NCBI RefSeq assembly: GCF_031143425.1
Contig: NC_090439.1
Coordinates: 354,200,027 to 354,264,026 of the forward strand
DNA from: Pleurodeles waltl
Taxonomy: Eukaryota > Chordata > Amphibia > Caudata > Salamandridae
DNA: 64,000 nt
Reading direction: 5' to 3'
Shown one piece after another: positions 36,504 to 47,746 of this stretch (positions are counted from its first letter, which is position 1; every line of letters begins with the position of its first letter). A model generated the notes under the pieces. That model searched no databases and had not been told where the DNA came from. It saw only the letters and a list, made by a program, of their open reading frames with translations. Made by a program: the position numbers and the translations under genes.

Positions 36504-37420
36504 GGGGCATATTTATACTCCGTTTGCGCCGAATTTGCGTCGTTTTTTTCGACGCAAATTCGACGCAAAACTAACTCCATATTTATACTTTGGCGTTAGA
36601 CGCATCTAGCACCAAAGTTCATGGAGTTAGCGTCATTTTTTTGCGTGAACACCTTCCTTGCGTTAATGATATGCAAGGTAGGCGTTCCCGTCTTAAGAAA
36701 TGACTCCGATGCATATGCGTCGTATTTATACTCCCAGGCAAAAATGACGCCCGGGAGTGGGCGGGTCTAAAAAACCCGCATTAGCGCCGGATTTTAGCGC
36801 CTGGGTCAGGGCAGGCGTTAAGGGACCTGTGGGCTCAGAATGAGCCCAGAGGTACCCTCCCCTGCCCCCAGGGACACCCCCTGCCACCCTTGCCCACCCC
36901 AAGAGGACACCCAAGGATGGAGGGACCCACCCCAGGGACATTAAGGTAAGTCCAGGTAAGTATTTTTTTTAATTTTTTTTGTGGCATAGGGGGGCCTGAT
37001 TTGTGCCCCCCTACATGCCACTATGCCCAATGACCATGCCCAGGGGACAGTAGTCCCCTGGGCATGGCCATTGGGCAAGGGGGCATGACTCCTGTCTTTG
37101 CTAAGACAGGAGTCATTTCAATGGGGGATGGGCGTCGTAAAAAAATGGCGCAAATCGGGTTGAGGCGATTTTTTTTTGCCTCAGCCTGACTTGCACCATT
37201 TGTGGACGCCCATACGCCATTTTCCCCCTACGCCGGCGCTGCCTGGTGTACTTCGTTTTTTTTAACGCACACCAGACAGCGCCGGCGGCTAACGCCGGCT
37301 AACGTCATTGAATAAATACGGCACCCGCATGGTGCTTCAGAATGGCGTTAGCCGGCGCTAATTTTTTTGGCGCAAAACTGCGTTAGCGCAGTTTTGCGTC
37401 AAAAAGTATAAATATGGCCC
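36504..37420 (-). mobile_element. Hairpin-chain MITE, copy E (917 bp)
   Basis: Left end GGGGCATATTTATACT, right end AGTATAAATATGGCCC, 3-bp duplication ATA at 36501-36503 and 37421-37423. Interrupts the gypsy pol between the RT connection and RNase H. It is the most complete reverse-orientation copy; compared with copy D it keeps 51 bp between two AGGGAC words (36870 and 36921). Same palindrome chain as the other copies. Confidence 0.92.
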
Positions 37421-37898
37421 ATAGTTCTTCAAGAAACATGAATAAAATTCTGCAAGGCCCCAAAATGACATTAGCTCCTCCTTATTTTTTGGCTCTGGTG
37501 CTCCCAGGATAGCCTCAACATGATTGACTTTAGGCTGGATCCATTCTTTAGAGATTACATTCCCTAGATGTTCCACTTGCTGCCTCCCAAAAAAACATTT
37601 TTTTTTACAGTCAACCCATTGTTTCTAAGCGCTAACATGACCAAATGTAAAGCTTCATTATGGGAACCCTTGTATTGACCAAAAAATAAAATATCATCCT
37701 GGAAAACTTTTGCTGCTGTTGTTCCATATGAAATTCTAGCCATCTCTTTGGAAAACAGCAGACGCACTTGCCAAACCAAAAGTCATTCTACAATATTGAC
37801 ACATGCCTTCAGGAGTTATAAAAGCCGTACAATGCCTCAACTCTTTTTCTAATTCAGGTTGACGGTAAACGCTTTTAAGGTCAATTTTTAAAAACATA

Positions 37899-38052
37899 GG
37901 CCCATATTTATACTTTTTTTGTGCCGCATTTGAGTCATTTTTTGATGCAAAAGCAGCGCAAACTTACAAAATTCTATTATTTTGTAAGTTTGCGCTGCTT
38001 TTGCGTTAAAAAGTGGCAAAAATGTGACTCTATAAAAGTATAAATATGGGCC
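37899..38052. mobile_element. Short MITE of the same terminal family, copy F (154 bp)
   Basis: Ends GGCCCATATTTATACT and AGTATAAATATGGGCC are perfect inverted repeats, with 3-bp duplication ATA at 37896-37898 and 38053-38055. The interior is a single large palindrome around ATTTTGTAAGTTTGCGCTGC (arms at about 37938-37999). It shares ends and TSD length with the 0.9-kb copies but not their interior. It splits gypsy RT. Confidence 0.9.
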
Positions 38053-38585
38053 ATAGTGGCACCTCTTATTGATGATGTTAATTTTTGCAGATTGGGAAGA
38101 GGAAATGTGTCAACCCACATTGCATCATTTAGGCATCTCAAGTCTACGCACAAATACAAATATCCATTAGCTTTAAGAGAAATAACCACCCGAGAAACAG
38201 TCATACTTTATATGGTTCAATTACTTCTTTATCATTTAGATCCTGCAAAATGCACCTTCACTTTCTCCAGATAGCTTATCGTTACATTCCTGAGTTTGTC
38301 TTATGGGAGTGGTGTCGACACGCATGATCATTTTATGCTTAAATCCTTGCATCCTTCCCACCTGATGACAAAATACATCAGGATAGTCTTGTTTCAAATT
38401 TTCACATTCATATTACTTGTCACAAACTCTTTTACTTCCCATCTCCTCAATATGCACAGAATATACTAGTGGATTAACACATGGATCAATTTTTATCCCC
38501 AGTTCCGTTATATGTGCAACCAAGAATCATGGCTCCTTTATCAGCTACATACACCTTCTCCTTACATTTTTAGGACCAAATTCAC

Positions 38586-38819
38586 AGTCCCTGGGCGCAC
38601 ACAGTTCACTTTACTAGGGACTTACAAGTAAATTAAATGTGCCATTTGTGGCGAAGCCAAGGTTACCATGTTTAGAGTACAGAGCACCTACCGTTTAGCA
38701 CTGATCAGCAGTGGTAAAGTGCCAGAGAATCATAAAACCAACAAAAACAAGGTAAGGAAACAAGGAGGGGGAAGGCAAAAAGTCTGCGGATGACCCTGTG
38801 GAAAGGGACATTTCCAACA
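38586..38819 (-). mobile_element. LTR fragment of the SCAN-gag family
   Basis: From CCTGGGCGCACACAG to ATTTCCAACA this matches the last 230 bp of the LTRs at 4421-7099 and 58450-59957, including ACTAGGGACTTACAAG and AGCAGTGGTAAAGTGCC. Only this end is present and it abuts the gypsy pol remains, so it arrived or was joined by a rearrangement. Confidence 0.7.
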
Positions 38820-39015
38820 AGAGTGGAGGCCTTTAATCAGGTGACAACAAAACAAATAAAATACAAGCAAGCCCACCAGGCGGCCTTGAGGTCAGCAGGA
38901 AACAGAGCCTTTTAATTAAGCAGCACCACCAGTTAGGGCACTCGACAAATAAACAGACAAGCATATCAGGTAACCTTGAGATCAACAGGAAAGGGTACCA
39001 GGCTTAAGAGTGTTT

Positions 39016-39850
39016 CACTATGAATACAGGCTGTGTCTGTGTTTAGTGCAGTTTGAGATGTGCGTGTGTAGTTTGAGGTGTTTCTGTGTGAGTGCATGGT
39101 GAGAAGTGTTTCTGTGAGTGGTGCATCTCTGTAAGAGCAGGAGTGGTTGAATGTGTGAGCAGGGTGAGAAGTGTGTCTGTGTGGGTGTAGGACGAGTGGT
39201 GTTCCAGTATGAGAGCAGGATGAAAGGGTTGCTTTTGTGAGTGCTGGATAAACAATTTCTTTATTGAAGTGCAGGTTGAACAGAATCTCTGAATGCAAAG
39301 TGAATACAGTATCAGCGTAGGTTGAAAGATGCCCCTGTGTGAGTGCAGGGTGATAGGAGTTTCTGTCTAAGGGCCTGATTTACAGTTCAGCGGACAGGCT
39401 ACTCAGTCACCCTGTGGCGGATATCCCATCTACCGTATTACAAGCGCATGACATGTAATGGCACTTGTAATAGGGCGGACGGGTTACCTGTCACATTTGT
39501 GATGGAGTAACCTGCCTGCTGAACTCTAAATCAGGCCCTAAATGCAGGGTGAGAGGTATTTCTGTGCGATTGCAAGGTAATAGGTGTTTGAGTGGAGGAT
39601 GAGCAGTCTCTGTGTGAGTGCAGGACAAGAGGTTTCTGTGTGAGTGCAGGGTGAGGGGGTCTCTTTGTGAATACAAGGTGAAAGGAGTGCCTGTGTGAGG
39701 GAATGGTGAGCGCAGTACCTGCAAGGTGTGCCTATGTAAACCTTGGGTGTGTGAAGAGCAGTTTGAATGACTTGCCTAGGTGAGACAAAGATGAGTCTTG
39801 TGACTGTGGTACTGTAGGGTGTTTGTGTCTGTGCACAGTGAGCAATGTGC
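39016..39850 (+). repeat. Degenerate minisatellite, unit about 28-36 bp
   Basis: Words of the form GTGTTTCTGTGTGAGTGCAG followed by GGTGAGAGG recur with irregular spacing, best at 39075-39330 and 39540-39700. Minus-strand frames rich in His, Ser and Thr (to 116 residues) are translations of the repeat, not genes. A MITE at 39371-39538 splits the array. Confidence 0.7.
39371..39538. mobile_element. Small Harbinger-type MITE, TSD TAA (168 bp)
   Basis: Starts GGGCCTGATTTACAGTTC and ends GAACTCTAAATCAGGCCC, nearly perfect inverted repeats, flanked by TAA at 39368-39370 and 39539-39541. Contains CACATTTGTGA and ATTACAAGCGC palindromic words. The TWA target duplication is the PIF/Harbinger hallmark. 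No coding capacity. Confidence 0.88.
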
Positions 39851-40864
39851 CCAGGGACATCTTCGGGATTTTGAAGTCCCCGGGCCAAACCCTGTTTGGA
39901 ACAGCTTTGAAGTTATGATCCAGTTTCAACTTTTTCATGCCCCCTTTGACCAGGTCACTGACAGTTCACAGGCACACTTTCCAAATTCTAAATGTGTTTA
40001 CATCTAATGTGTGTTTTTAATATTGTAACACATAAGCAAGCAGCTTACTAATATTACTGCAAATAATCTCCGTTACACATTCAAATTTCTCACAATTAAT
40101 GTACTGTTTGATCTGAAAGAAATTTCTTTTATGGATATTACATTAAACATAAATACATTGCTCTGCAAATGTCTATCATCGACTTACATCATTCACATTA
40201 AAAATAGATTAAAGAAAAACAGTATTTAAAAATAATGTTTCAGAATTATTCAAGGTCATCAGGACAAGACTTACTGCAGAACAGAGCTGGCACTACCACT
40301 TGAAAGGGTGGGGCCCTGGGTCACAGCCCACTTTGCCCATGCATTAAAACGTCACTGTGTATTCGTGCATGCGGAGTGAGCACTGTGCCTGTGAACGAGA
40401 AGGATGCATCGCATTAAAGCCAGGCCTATTGGCATTGTCACTGCGTGTTTGGTAGGGAAAGGGAGCTGAAAGGGGACAGGAGACAAAGGAACAAAACTTC
40501 GTTCTGCGTTTTTTCGTTTCCCTAGGAGCAAAATCTCGCTCGGCGACCAGGCAAAACTGCTCTATGTTGTTAAAATCGTACATTTTACTTTTTCATGTTT
40601 GCAAAACATTATCATCACTACAACATCCTGAAGTAACGACTTGCACCATCCCTTGCAAAATATTATGCATACTAAAAAAAAAATAAAAAAAACAGTAGAG
40701 GTGACATTGTCTGAAAAAGGATATGCGCTGGGGCTATGCACCTCTAGCTAAACAAGCACTGGCAAAGCCAATAGGTCTCATCTACACAGGAGCTATTAGC
40801 TGTGGCAATATGTTTTTGCCATGTTGGACATCAGTGTGGCTGCTGTTCAGCATGGTTCAAAAGT
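39851..40864. other. Unassigned sequence
   Basis: No recognisable gene or repeat. AT-rich around 40000-40250. It passes into G-rich words at its right end. Confidence 0.4.
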
Positions 40865-41060
40865 TAGTGTCGTGGAGTGGGGGAGTAGAGTTTTGTAGAG
40901 TGGAGTAGGGGACTAGAGTATCAGAGTTGAGTGGAGGAGAGTAGAGTTCAATGGTTCAGTAGCAGAGAGTGATGTGGGGTGGAATAGGGTGGATTGGGTT
41001 GGAACGGGCTGAGGTAGCGAGGTGGATTGGAGTAGAGTGGGATGGATTAAATGTAGTGGG

Positions 41061-41213
41061 CAGTGGCGTAACGAAACTAGAGGGGGCCCCCTGCACAGAA
41101 CATAGAGGGGGGCCCCCCTCCGGAGTCACTCAGGCCAGATGCTGTGCTGAGGGGACCCCCTGGAGCTGGGTCCCCGCACCACAGGGGCTGCAGGGGCCTC
41201 CGTTACGCCGCTG
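41061..41213. mobile_element. hAT-like MITE in the minisatellite (153 bp)
   Basis: Starts CAGTGGCGTAACG and ends CGTTACGCCGCTG, inverted repeats of the CAG...CTG kind seen in hAT elements. The flanks GTAGTGGG (41053-41060) and GGAGTGGG (41214-41221) match at 7 of 8 positions, an 8-bp duplication as expected for hAT. Because GGAGTGGG is also a repeat word of the array, chance matching is possible. The interior holds CCCC/GGGG inverted runs. Confidence 0.7.
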
Positions 41214-44200
41214 GGAGTGGGGTAGATTGGAGTGGGGTGGATTGAAATGGGGTGAGGTGGATTAGAATGGGGTGATTAGATTGGATTAGAGTGGGTGGAT
41301 TGGGCTGAAGTGATAGGACTAGGGTGGGGTGGATTAGGCTGGGGTGGGTTGGTTTGGATTGGGGTGGATTTGAGTGGGGTGATCTAGAGTGTGGTGGATT
41401 AGACTGGAGTGGGTAGGGTTGGAGTGGAGTGGGGTGGATTGGATTTATTTGGTTGGAGTGGGGTGAACTGGACTGTAGTGGGGTGGATTGGATTGGAGTG
41501 GACTGGACTGGACTGGGGTTGAGTGGATGGATTGGGGTGGGGTGGATTTGATAAAGCAAGGTGGACTGGACTACGGTAAAATGGATTGGACTAGAGTGGA
41601 TTGGGGTGCACTGAGGTGAAGTGGGGTGGATTGGAGTGAAGATGACTGGATTGAATTGGGGTGAGGTAGACTGGAGTGGGGTGGATTCAACTTGAATGGG
41701 GTGGATTGTATTGTGGTGGATTGGATTGGGTGAGTGGGTTTAATTGGGATGGGGTGGGGTGGATTAGAGTGAGGCAAACTGGACTGAGTGGGGTGAATTG
41801 GACTGGAGTAGGGTGAATTGGACTGAAATGGGGTGGACTGCACTGGATTGGGGTGGAATTGAGTGGGGTGGAATGGAATGGGGTAGACTGGACTGAGTGG
41901 ACTGGACTGGGGTGGGCAGGGGCAGGATGGAACAGATAGGGATGACTGGATGGGGTGGACTGGGTGGAGGAGAGCTGGATTGGATTGAGGTGGACTGGAT
42001 TTGGGGTGGGGTGGATTGGAGTTGTGGTTAGGGTGGGGTGGGATGAACTGGAGTGACTGGATTTGAGTAGGGTGGATTGTGATGGATTGGACTGGAGTGG
42101 GTTGAATTTGATTGGAGTGGATTGGAATGAAGTGGGGTGGATTGGAATGAAGTGGAGTGGATTGGATTGAGTGGGGTGGATTGGAGTGGACTGGATTTGG
42201 GGTGGGGTGAATTGGGGTGGGGTAGGGTGGGGTAGGGTGGGGTGTAGTGGTTGGGGTGAATTGGAGTGGACTAGATTTGAGTAGGGTGGCTTGTGATAGA
42301 TTGGACTGGAGTGGATTAAATTGGATTGATGTGGGGTGGATTAGAATGAAGTGGGGTGGATTGGAATGAGTGGGGTGAATTGGGGCGGACTGAATTGGGG
42401 ATGAAATGGATTGGTGCGGGATGGACTGGATAGGTGTGGGTTGGATTAAGGTGGTTTGTAGTGGGGTGGATTGGACAGGGGTGAGGTGGCTTAAGGTGGA
42501 TTGTATGGGAGTGGGTAGGTTAAGGTGAATTGTATTGGAGTTAGATAGACTAGGTTGGGTTGGAGTCGGGTGGCCTGAACTGGGGTGGGGTGGATTGGAT
42601 TGGGGTAGAGTGTGGTGGATTGGAGTAGAGTGAAGTGGTGTGGAGTGGACTGGAGTAGAGTCGGTGGATTGGAGTAGAGTGGGGTGGATTGAAGTAGAGT
42701 GGGTAGGATTGGATTAGAGAAAGATGGATTGAATTGGGGTGTGGTAAAGTGGATTGGAGTGAGGTGGAATGCACTGGGGTGGGGTGGCTTGGATTGGGGT
42801 GGCTTGGATTGGGTTGGAGTGAGATGGACTGAGTGGGTTGAACTGGATTGGAGTAGGGTGGACTGGCATGTGAGGGAGAGGAACAGAGGGAGATTTATAG
42901 GATTGAGTGGGTGGATTGGATTAGGGTGGGTGGGTGGATTGGATTTGATGGGATGAACTGGGGTGGACTGGATTAGGGTGAATTGGGTTGGAATGGAGTT
43001 GGATGAATTGGATTGGACTGAGGTGAGTTAGACTGGTGTGGAGTGTGGTGGATTGGATAGTAGTCGAGTGGGGTAGACTGGATTAGAGTAGAGTGGATTA
43101 AGGTGAACTGGATTGGACTGTGGTGGATTAAGGTGGATTGGATTGGACTGGGGTGAGGTGAGTGGATTGGAGTGGATGGATTGCTTTAGATTGGATTGAG
43201 GTGGGCTGGACTGGACTGGTTGAGTTGGATTGGAATGGATTGGACGTGAGTGGGGTGGGGTGAATTTGAATGCGGTGGTTTGTAGTGGGATAAATTGGAT
43301 TGGAGAGGGATGGATTGGACTGGAGAAGGCATGGTTGGTCCGGAGTGGAGTGGGTTGGACTGGGGTGAATTTGAGTGGGGGTAGGTTGGATAGTAATGGA
43401 TTGGTTTGGTCTGGATTGATGGAGTGGAGGGGTGAATTGGGAGGGAGTGGGATGGATTGGATTGGGGTGAGGTGGACTGGATTGGAGCGGGATGGACTGG
43501 AGTAGGGCGGATTGTTTTGTACTGGAGTGGGACAGATTGTTTTGTACTGGAGTGGGACAGATTGTTTTGTACTGGAGTGGGACAGATTGTTTTGTACTGG
43601 AGTGGGACAGATTGTTTTGTACTGGAGTGGGACAGACTGTTTTGGATTGGAGTGGGGCAGGCTGTTTTGAATTGGAGTGGGTGCAGATTGGTTTGGGCCA
43701 GAATGTTTTGGATTGCAGTTGGGCAGGCTGGAGTGGGGCAGACTAGACTGGATTGAGTGGGACAGATTGTTGTGGACTGGAGCTGATTGTTTTTGTATTG
43801 GAGTGGAGCAGAGTGTTTTGGATTGGAGTGGGGCAGATCAGAGTGGGGCAGACATTTTCTGTATTGAAGAAGAGCAGATTGCTTTGGACTGGAGTGTGGG
43901 AGAGTGGAGTGGGGCACATTGCTTTGGATTGGAGTGGGCAGATTGTTTTGGATTGAGGCTGATTGTTTTGAACTGGAGTGAGCTGATTGGTTTGGATTGA
44001 AGTGGCAGATTGTTTTGGAATGGCATGGGGCAGATTCTTTTGGTTTGTACTGGGACAGACTGGAGTGGAACAGATTTTTATGGATTGGAGTGGGGCAATT
44101 TGTTTTGTACTGGAGTAGGGCAGATTGTTTTGGACTGGAGCACATTGTTTTGTACTGAAATGGGCAGATTGTTTTGGATTGGAGTAGGGCAGATTGTTTT

Positions 44201-46129
44201 GGACTGGAGGGGGTGATTGAGTGGAGTACACTACTTTGGATTGGAGAGGGGAAGATTGTGGTGGGGCAGATTGGGGTGAGGTGGACTGGAGTGGAGTGGG
44301 ATGAGCTAGATTAGAGATGGGCAGATTGGATTGGAGTGGGGCAGATTGGAGTGGGGAGAACTGGGGTGAGATGGACTGGATTGAAGTGGGGTGGATTGGG
44401 TTGAGGAGTGGCAGATTGGATTGAGGTGAGGGAATTGATTGTGACAGATTATTTCCGATTGGAGTGAGGCAGGCTGGAGTCGAGCAGATTGTTTTGGATT
44501 GGAGTGGGCACATTGTTTTAGATTGGAGTGGGGCGGATTGGATTGGGGCAGATGGGGGGATTGGATTTGGGCAGATTGTTTTGATTTGTACTGGGAAAGA
44601 TTGGAGTGGGGCAGATTGTTTTGGACTGGAGTGAGGCAGGTTGGAGTGGGGCAGATTGTTTTGCATTGGAGTGGGCAAATTGTTTTGGATTGGACTGGGG
44701 CAGATTGGATTGGGGCAGATTGTTTTGGTTTGTACTGGGAAAGATTGTAGTGGGGCACATTATTTTGGATTGTAGTGGTGCATATTTTTTGGATTGTAGT
44801 GGGGCAGACTTGAGTGGAGAATATTGGTTTTCATTAGAGTGGGGAAGAATGTTTTGGATAAGAGTGAGACAGATTGTTTTGGAATGAAAAAACAGAGTAT
44901 GCAGATTGTTTTGGATTGGAGTGGGACAGATTGGAATGAGACAGATTATTCTGAAATGGAGTGGGGCAGATTGGAGTGGAGCAGACTGGATTGAGGTGGA
45001 TCGTGGTGAGGTGGACTGGAGTGGAGTGGGGTGGATTGGAGTGGGGGATTGAAGTGCGGCAGATTGTTTTGTATTGGAGTGGGGCAGATTGTTTTGTATT
45101 GGAGTGTGACAGGTTGCTTTGGACTGGATTGAGGCAGGCTGGAGTAGGACAGATTGTTTTGGTTTGTACTGGGACAGATTGGAGTGAAGCACATTGCTTT
45201 GGATGGCAGTAGGGCAGATATTTTGGATTGGAGTGGGGCAGACTGGAGCAGGGCAGATTGTGGTGGGGTGGTTTGGAGTGGAACAGATTGGAGTGGGGCA
45301 GATTGTGGTGAGGTGGACTGGATTGGAGTGGGGTGAGTTGGATTGGAGAGGGGCATACTGGATTGGAGTCAAGGGATTGGAAGGGGCCCATTGTTTTGGA
45401 TTGGAGTGGGGCAGATTGGAGTGGCGAGAATTGGGGTGAGATGGACTGGACTGAAGTGGGGTGGATTGGGCTGGAGAGTGGCGGATTGGAGTGGGGGAAC
45501 TGAAGTGGGGCAGATTATTTTGGGTTGGAGTGAGGCAGGCTGGAGTCGAGCACATTGTTTTGGATTGGAGTGGACACATTGTTTTGGATTTGAATTGGCT
45601 GCTTGGATTGGGCAAGATGGGGTGGATTGGATTGGGGCAGATTGTTTTGGTTTGTACTGGGAAAGACTGGAGTGGGGCGGATTGTTTTGGATTGGAGTGG
45701 GTAAATTGTTTTGGATTGGAGTGGGGTAGATTGGATTGGGGCAGATTGTTTTGGTTTGTACTGGGAAAGATTGTAGTGGGGCATATTTTTTGGATTGTAG
45801 TGGGGCAGACGAGTGGGGCATATTAGTTTTCATTGGAGTGGGGAAGAATGTTTTGGATAGAAGTGGGACAGATTGATTTGGAATTAAATGGGGCAGAATG
45901 TTTTGGAATAGAGTATGCAGATTGTTTTTGACTGGAGTGGGACAGATTGGAATGGGACAGATTATTCTGAATTGGAGTGGGGCAGATTGGAGTGGAGTAA
46001 TCTGGAGTGAGGTGGATTGTGGTGAGGTGGATTGGAGTTGGGAGGCTTGAAGTGGGTCAGATTATTTTGGATTGGAGTGGGCATTTTGTTTTGGATTGAA
46101 GTGGGGCAACTTGTTTTAGATTAGTGAGA

Positions 46130-47220
46130 GACAGATTGTTTTGGACTGGAGTGGGGCAGACTGTTTTGGACTGGAGTGGGGCAGACTGTTTTGGACTGGA
46201 GTGGGGCAGACTGTTTTGGACTGGAGTGGGGCAGACTGTTTTGGACTGGAGTGGGGCAGACTGTTTTGGACTGGAGTGGGGCAGACTGTTTTGGACTGGA
46301 GTGGGGCAGACTGTTTTGGACTGGAGTGGGGCAGACTGTTTTGGACTGGAGTGGGGCAGACTGTTTTGGACTGGAGTGGGGCAGACTGTTTTGGACTGGA
46401 GTGGGGCAGACTGTTTTGGACTGGAGTGGGGCAGACTGTTTTGGACTGGAGTGGGGCAGACTGTTTTGGACTGGAGTGGGGCAGACTGTTTTAATGAGAG
46501 TGGGGCAGACTGTTTTGGACTGGAGTGGGGCAGACTGTTTTAATGAGAGTGGGGCAGACTGTTTTAATGAGAGTGGGGCAGACTGTTTTGGACTGGAGTG
46601 GGGCAGACTGTTTTGGACTGGAGTGGGGCAGACTGTTTTAATGAGAGTGGGGCAGACTGTTTTAATGAGAGTGGGGCAGACTGTTTTAATGAGAGTGGGG
46701 CAGACTGTTTTAATGAGAGTGGGGCAGACTGTTTTAATGAGAGTGGGGCAGACTGTTTTAATGAGAGTGGGGCAGACTGTTTTAATGAGAGTGGGGCAGA
46801 CTGTTTTAATGAGAGTGGGGCAGACTGTTTTGGACTGGAGTGGGGAAGATGGGAGGTGGATAAACTGTTCTAGATTAGAGTGGGGCAGACTGTTTTGGAC
46901 TGGAGTGGGGCAGACTGTTTTGGACTGGAGTGGGGCAGACTGTTTTAATGAGAGTGGGGCAGACTGTTTTAATGAGAGTGGGGCAGACTGTTTTAATGAG
47001 AGTGGGGCAGACTGTTTTAATGAGAGTGGGGCAGACTGTTTTGGACTGGAGTGGGGCAGACTGTTTTAATGAGAGTGGGGCAGACTGTTTTAATGAGAGT
47101 GGGGCAGACTGTTTTAATGAGAGTGGGGCAGACTGTTTTAATGAGAGTGGGGCAGACTGTTTTGGACTGGAGTGGGGAAGATGGGAGGTGGATAAACTGT
47201 TCTAGATTAGAGTGGGGCAG
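46130..47220 (+). repeat. Homogeneous 25/24-bp tandem array with higher-order structure
   Basis: Unit A is GACTGGAGTGGGGCAG plus ACTGTTTTG (25 bp); unit B is AATGAGAGTGGGGCAG plus ACTGTTTT (24 bp). About fourteen A units run from 46140 to 46492, essentially identical. Then A and B units alternate in blocks, including eight consecutive B units. A marker variant containing GAAGATGGGAGGTGGATAAA occurs at about 46846 and again at 47178, an offset of 332 bp, showing duplication of a multi-unit block. The 297-residue frame at 46176-47069 is a by-product: 25 bp is not a multiple of 3, so three A units give a 25-residue peptide period. Confidence 0.93.
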
Positions 47221-47746
47221 ATTGTTTTGGAGTGGAGTGAGGCAGACTGGAGTAGGGCAGATTGTTTTGGATTGGAGAGGGGCTGACTGTTTTGAATTGG
47301 GATGGGGTAGTTTGTTTTGAATTGCTGTATTAGAGTGGGGGAGTTTTGTTTGGATTGGAGTGGGGCAGATTGTTTTGGACTGTTCTGGATTGGAGTGGGG
47401 CAGATTGGAGTGGGAGGTTTGATTGGACTGTGGTTGATTGGTGTGGTTTGGGTGAGTTTTGGATTGCAGTGGGGCAGATTATTTCGGATTAAAGTGGGGC
47501 AGATTGGAGTGGTGTGGGTTGGGAGGATTGGAGTGTGGTGGACTGGAGTGGATTGGGGTGAATGTTTTTTATTGGAGTGGGGCAGATTGGATTTGAGGCG
47601 GGTGGACAAGTGCATACTGTATGATTATGTGTTAAAGTATAATTTTGAAAATAAGACAAAAGAAAGAAACATGTTGCTTTGTAATATTTAGAACAAGATA
47701 ATAGCCATCGTTTGAGAACAGTGCCCACGACCAAAAACAAAACATG

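Larger units (their letters stand above)
35940..38240 (-). pseudogene. Gypsy reverse transcriptase and RNase H remnant
   Basis: RT begins with VVISLKANGYLYLCVDLRCL and VDTFPLPN (38204-38060). After MITE F the core resumes at 37564-37779 with FQDDILFFG, an FxDD form of the YxDD active site (about 37704-37693). The connection region at 37424-37576 reads HLGNVISKEWIQPK and PEPKNKEEL. After MITE E, 36308-36500 has the RNase H lead-in with WTDDQVTFFNAIKK, and 35960-36181 has FKIDTDHKPLVNIL, the DH-K phrase of gypsy RNase H. Two insertions plus stops and shifts make it inactive. Confidence 0.8.
34600..38585 (-). mobile_element. Ty3/gypsy element remnant (pol), minus strand
   Basis: Pol domains run in Ty3/gypsy order on the minus strand: RT (38240 down to 37430), RNase H (about 36580 to 35940), integrase (35750 to 34850). 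Two MITEs of one family (36504-37420 and 37899-38052) interrupt RT. Upstream of RT, sequence at 38300-38575 resembles the protease-RT linker with a PDVF-like phrase. It is cut at about 38586 by an LTR fragment of another family; gag is not present. Every domain is broken by stops or frame changes. Confidence 0.8.
40865..47600 (+). repeat. 6.7-kb G-rich minisatellite field
   Basis: The plus strand is built of GGATTGGAGTGGGGTGGATT-like words with very little C. From 40865 to about 43490 the dominant word is GGAGTGGGGTGGATT in loose order; from 43490 on it is GGAGTGGGGCAGATTGTTTT, becoming a regular 25-bp array at 46130. The order suggests growth and homogenisation toward the right end. Long frames on both strands (up to 365 residues on the minus strand, rich in Pro, Gln, Ser) are caused by the absence of stop-forming words and are not proteins. 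A hAT-like MITE interrupts it at 41061-41213. Confidence 0.92.

Noticed and set aside
43186..45615. Minus-strand Pro/Gln/Ser-rich frames up to 365 residues
   Set aside because: They are the complement of the G-rich minisatellite; absence of stops follows from base composition.
46176..47069. 297-residue open frame with a 25-residue peptide repeat
   Set aside because: Three 25-bp units equal 75 bp, so any stop-free frame yields a 25-residue period; similar frames exist in all three forward frames and on the other strand. No start context, splice signals or non-repeat domain.
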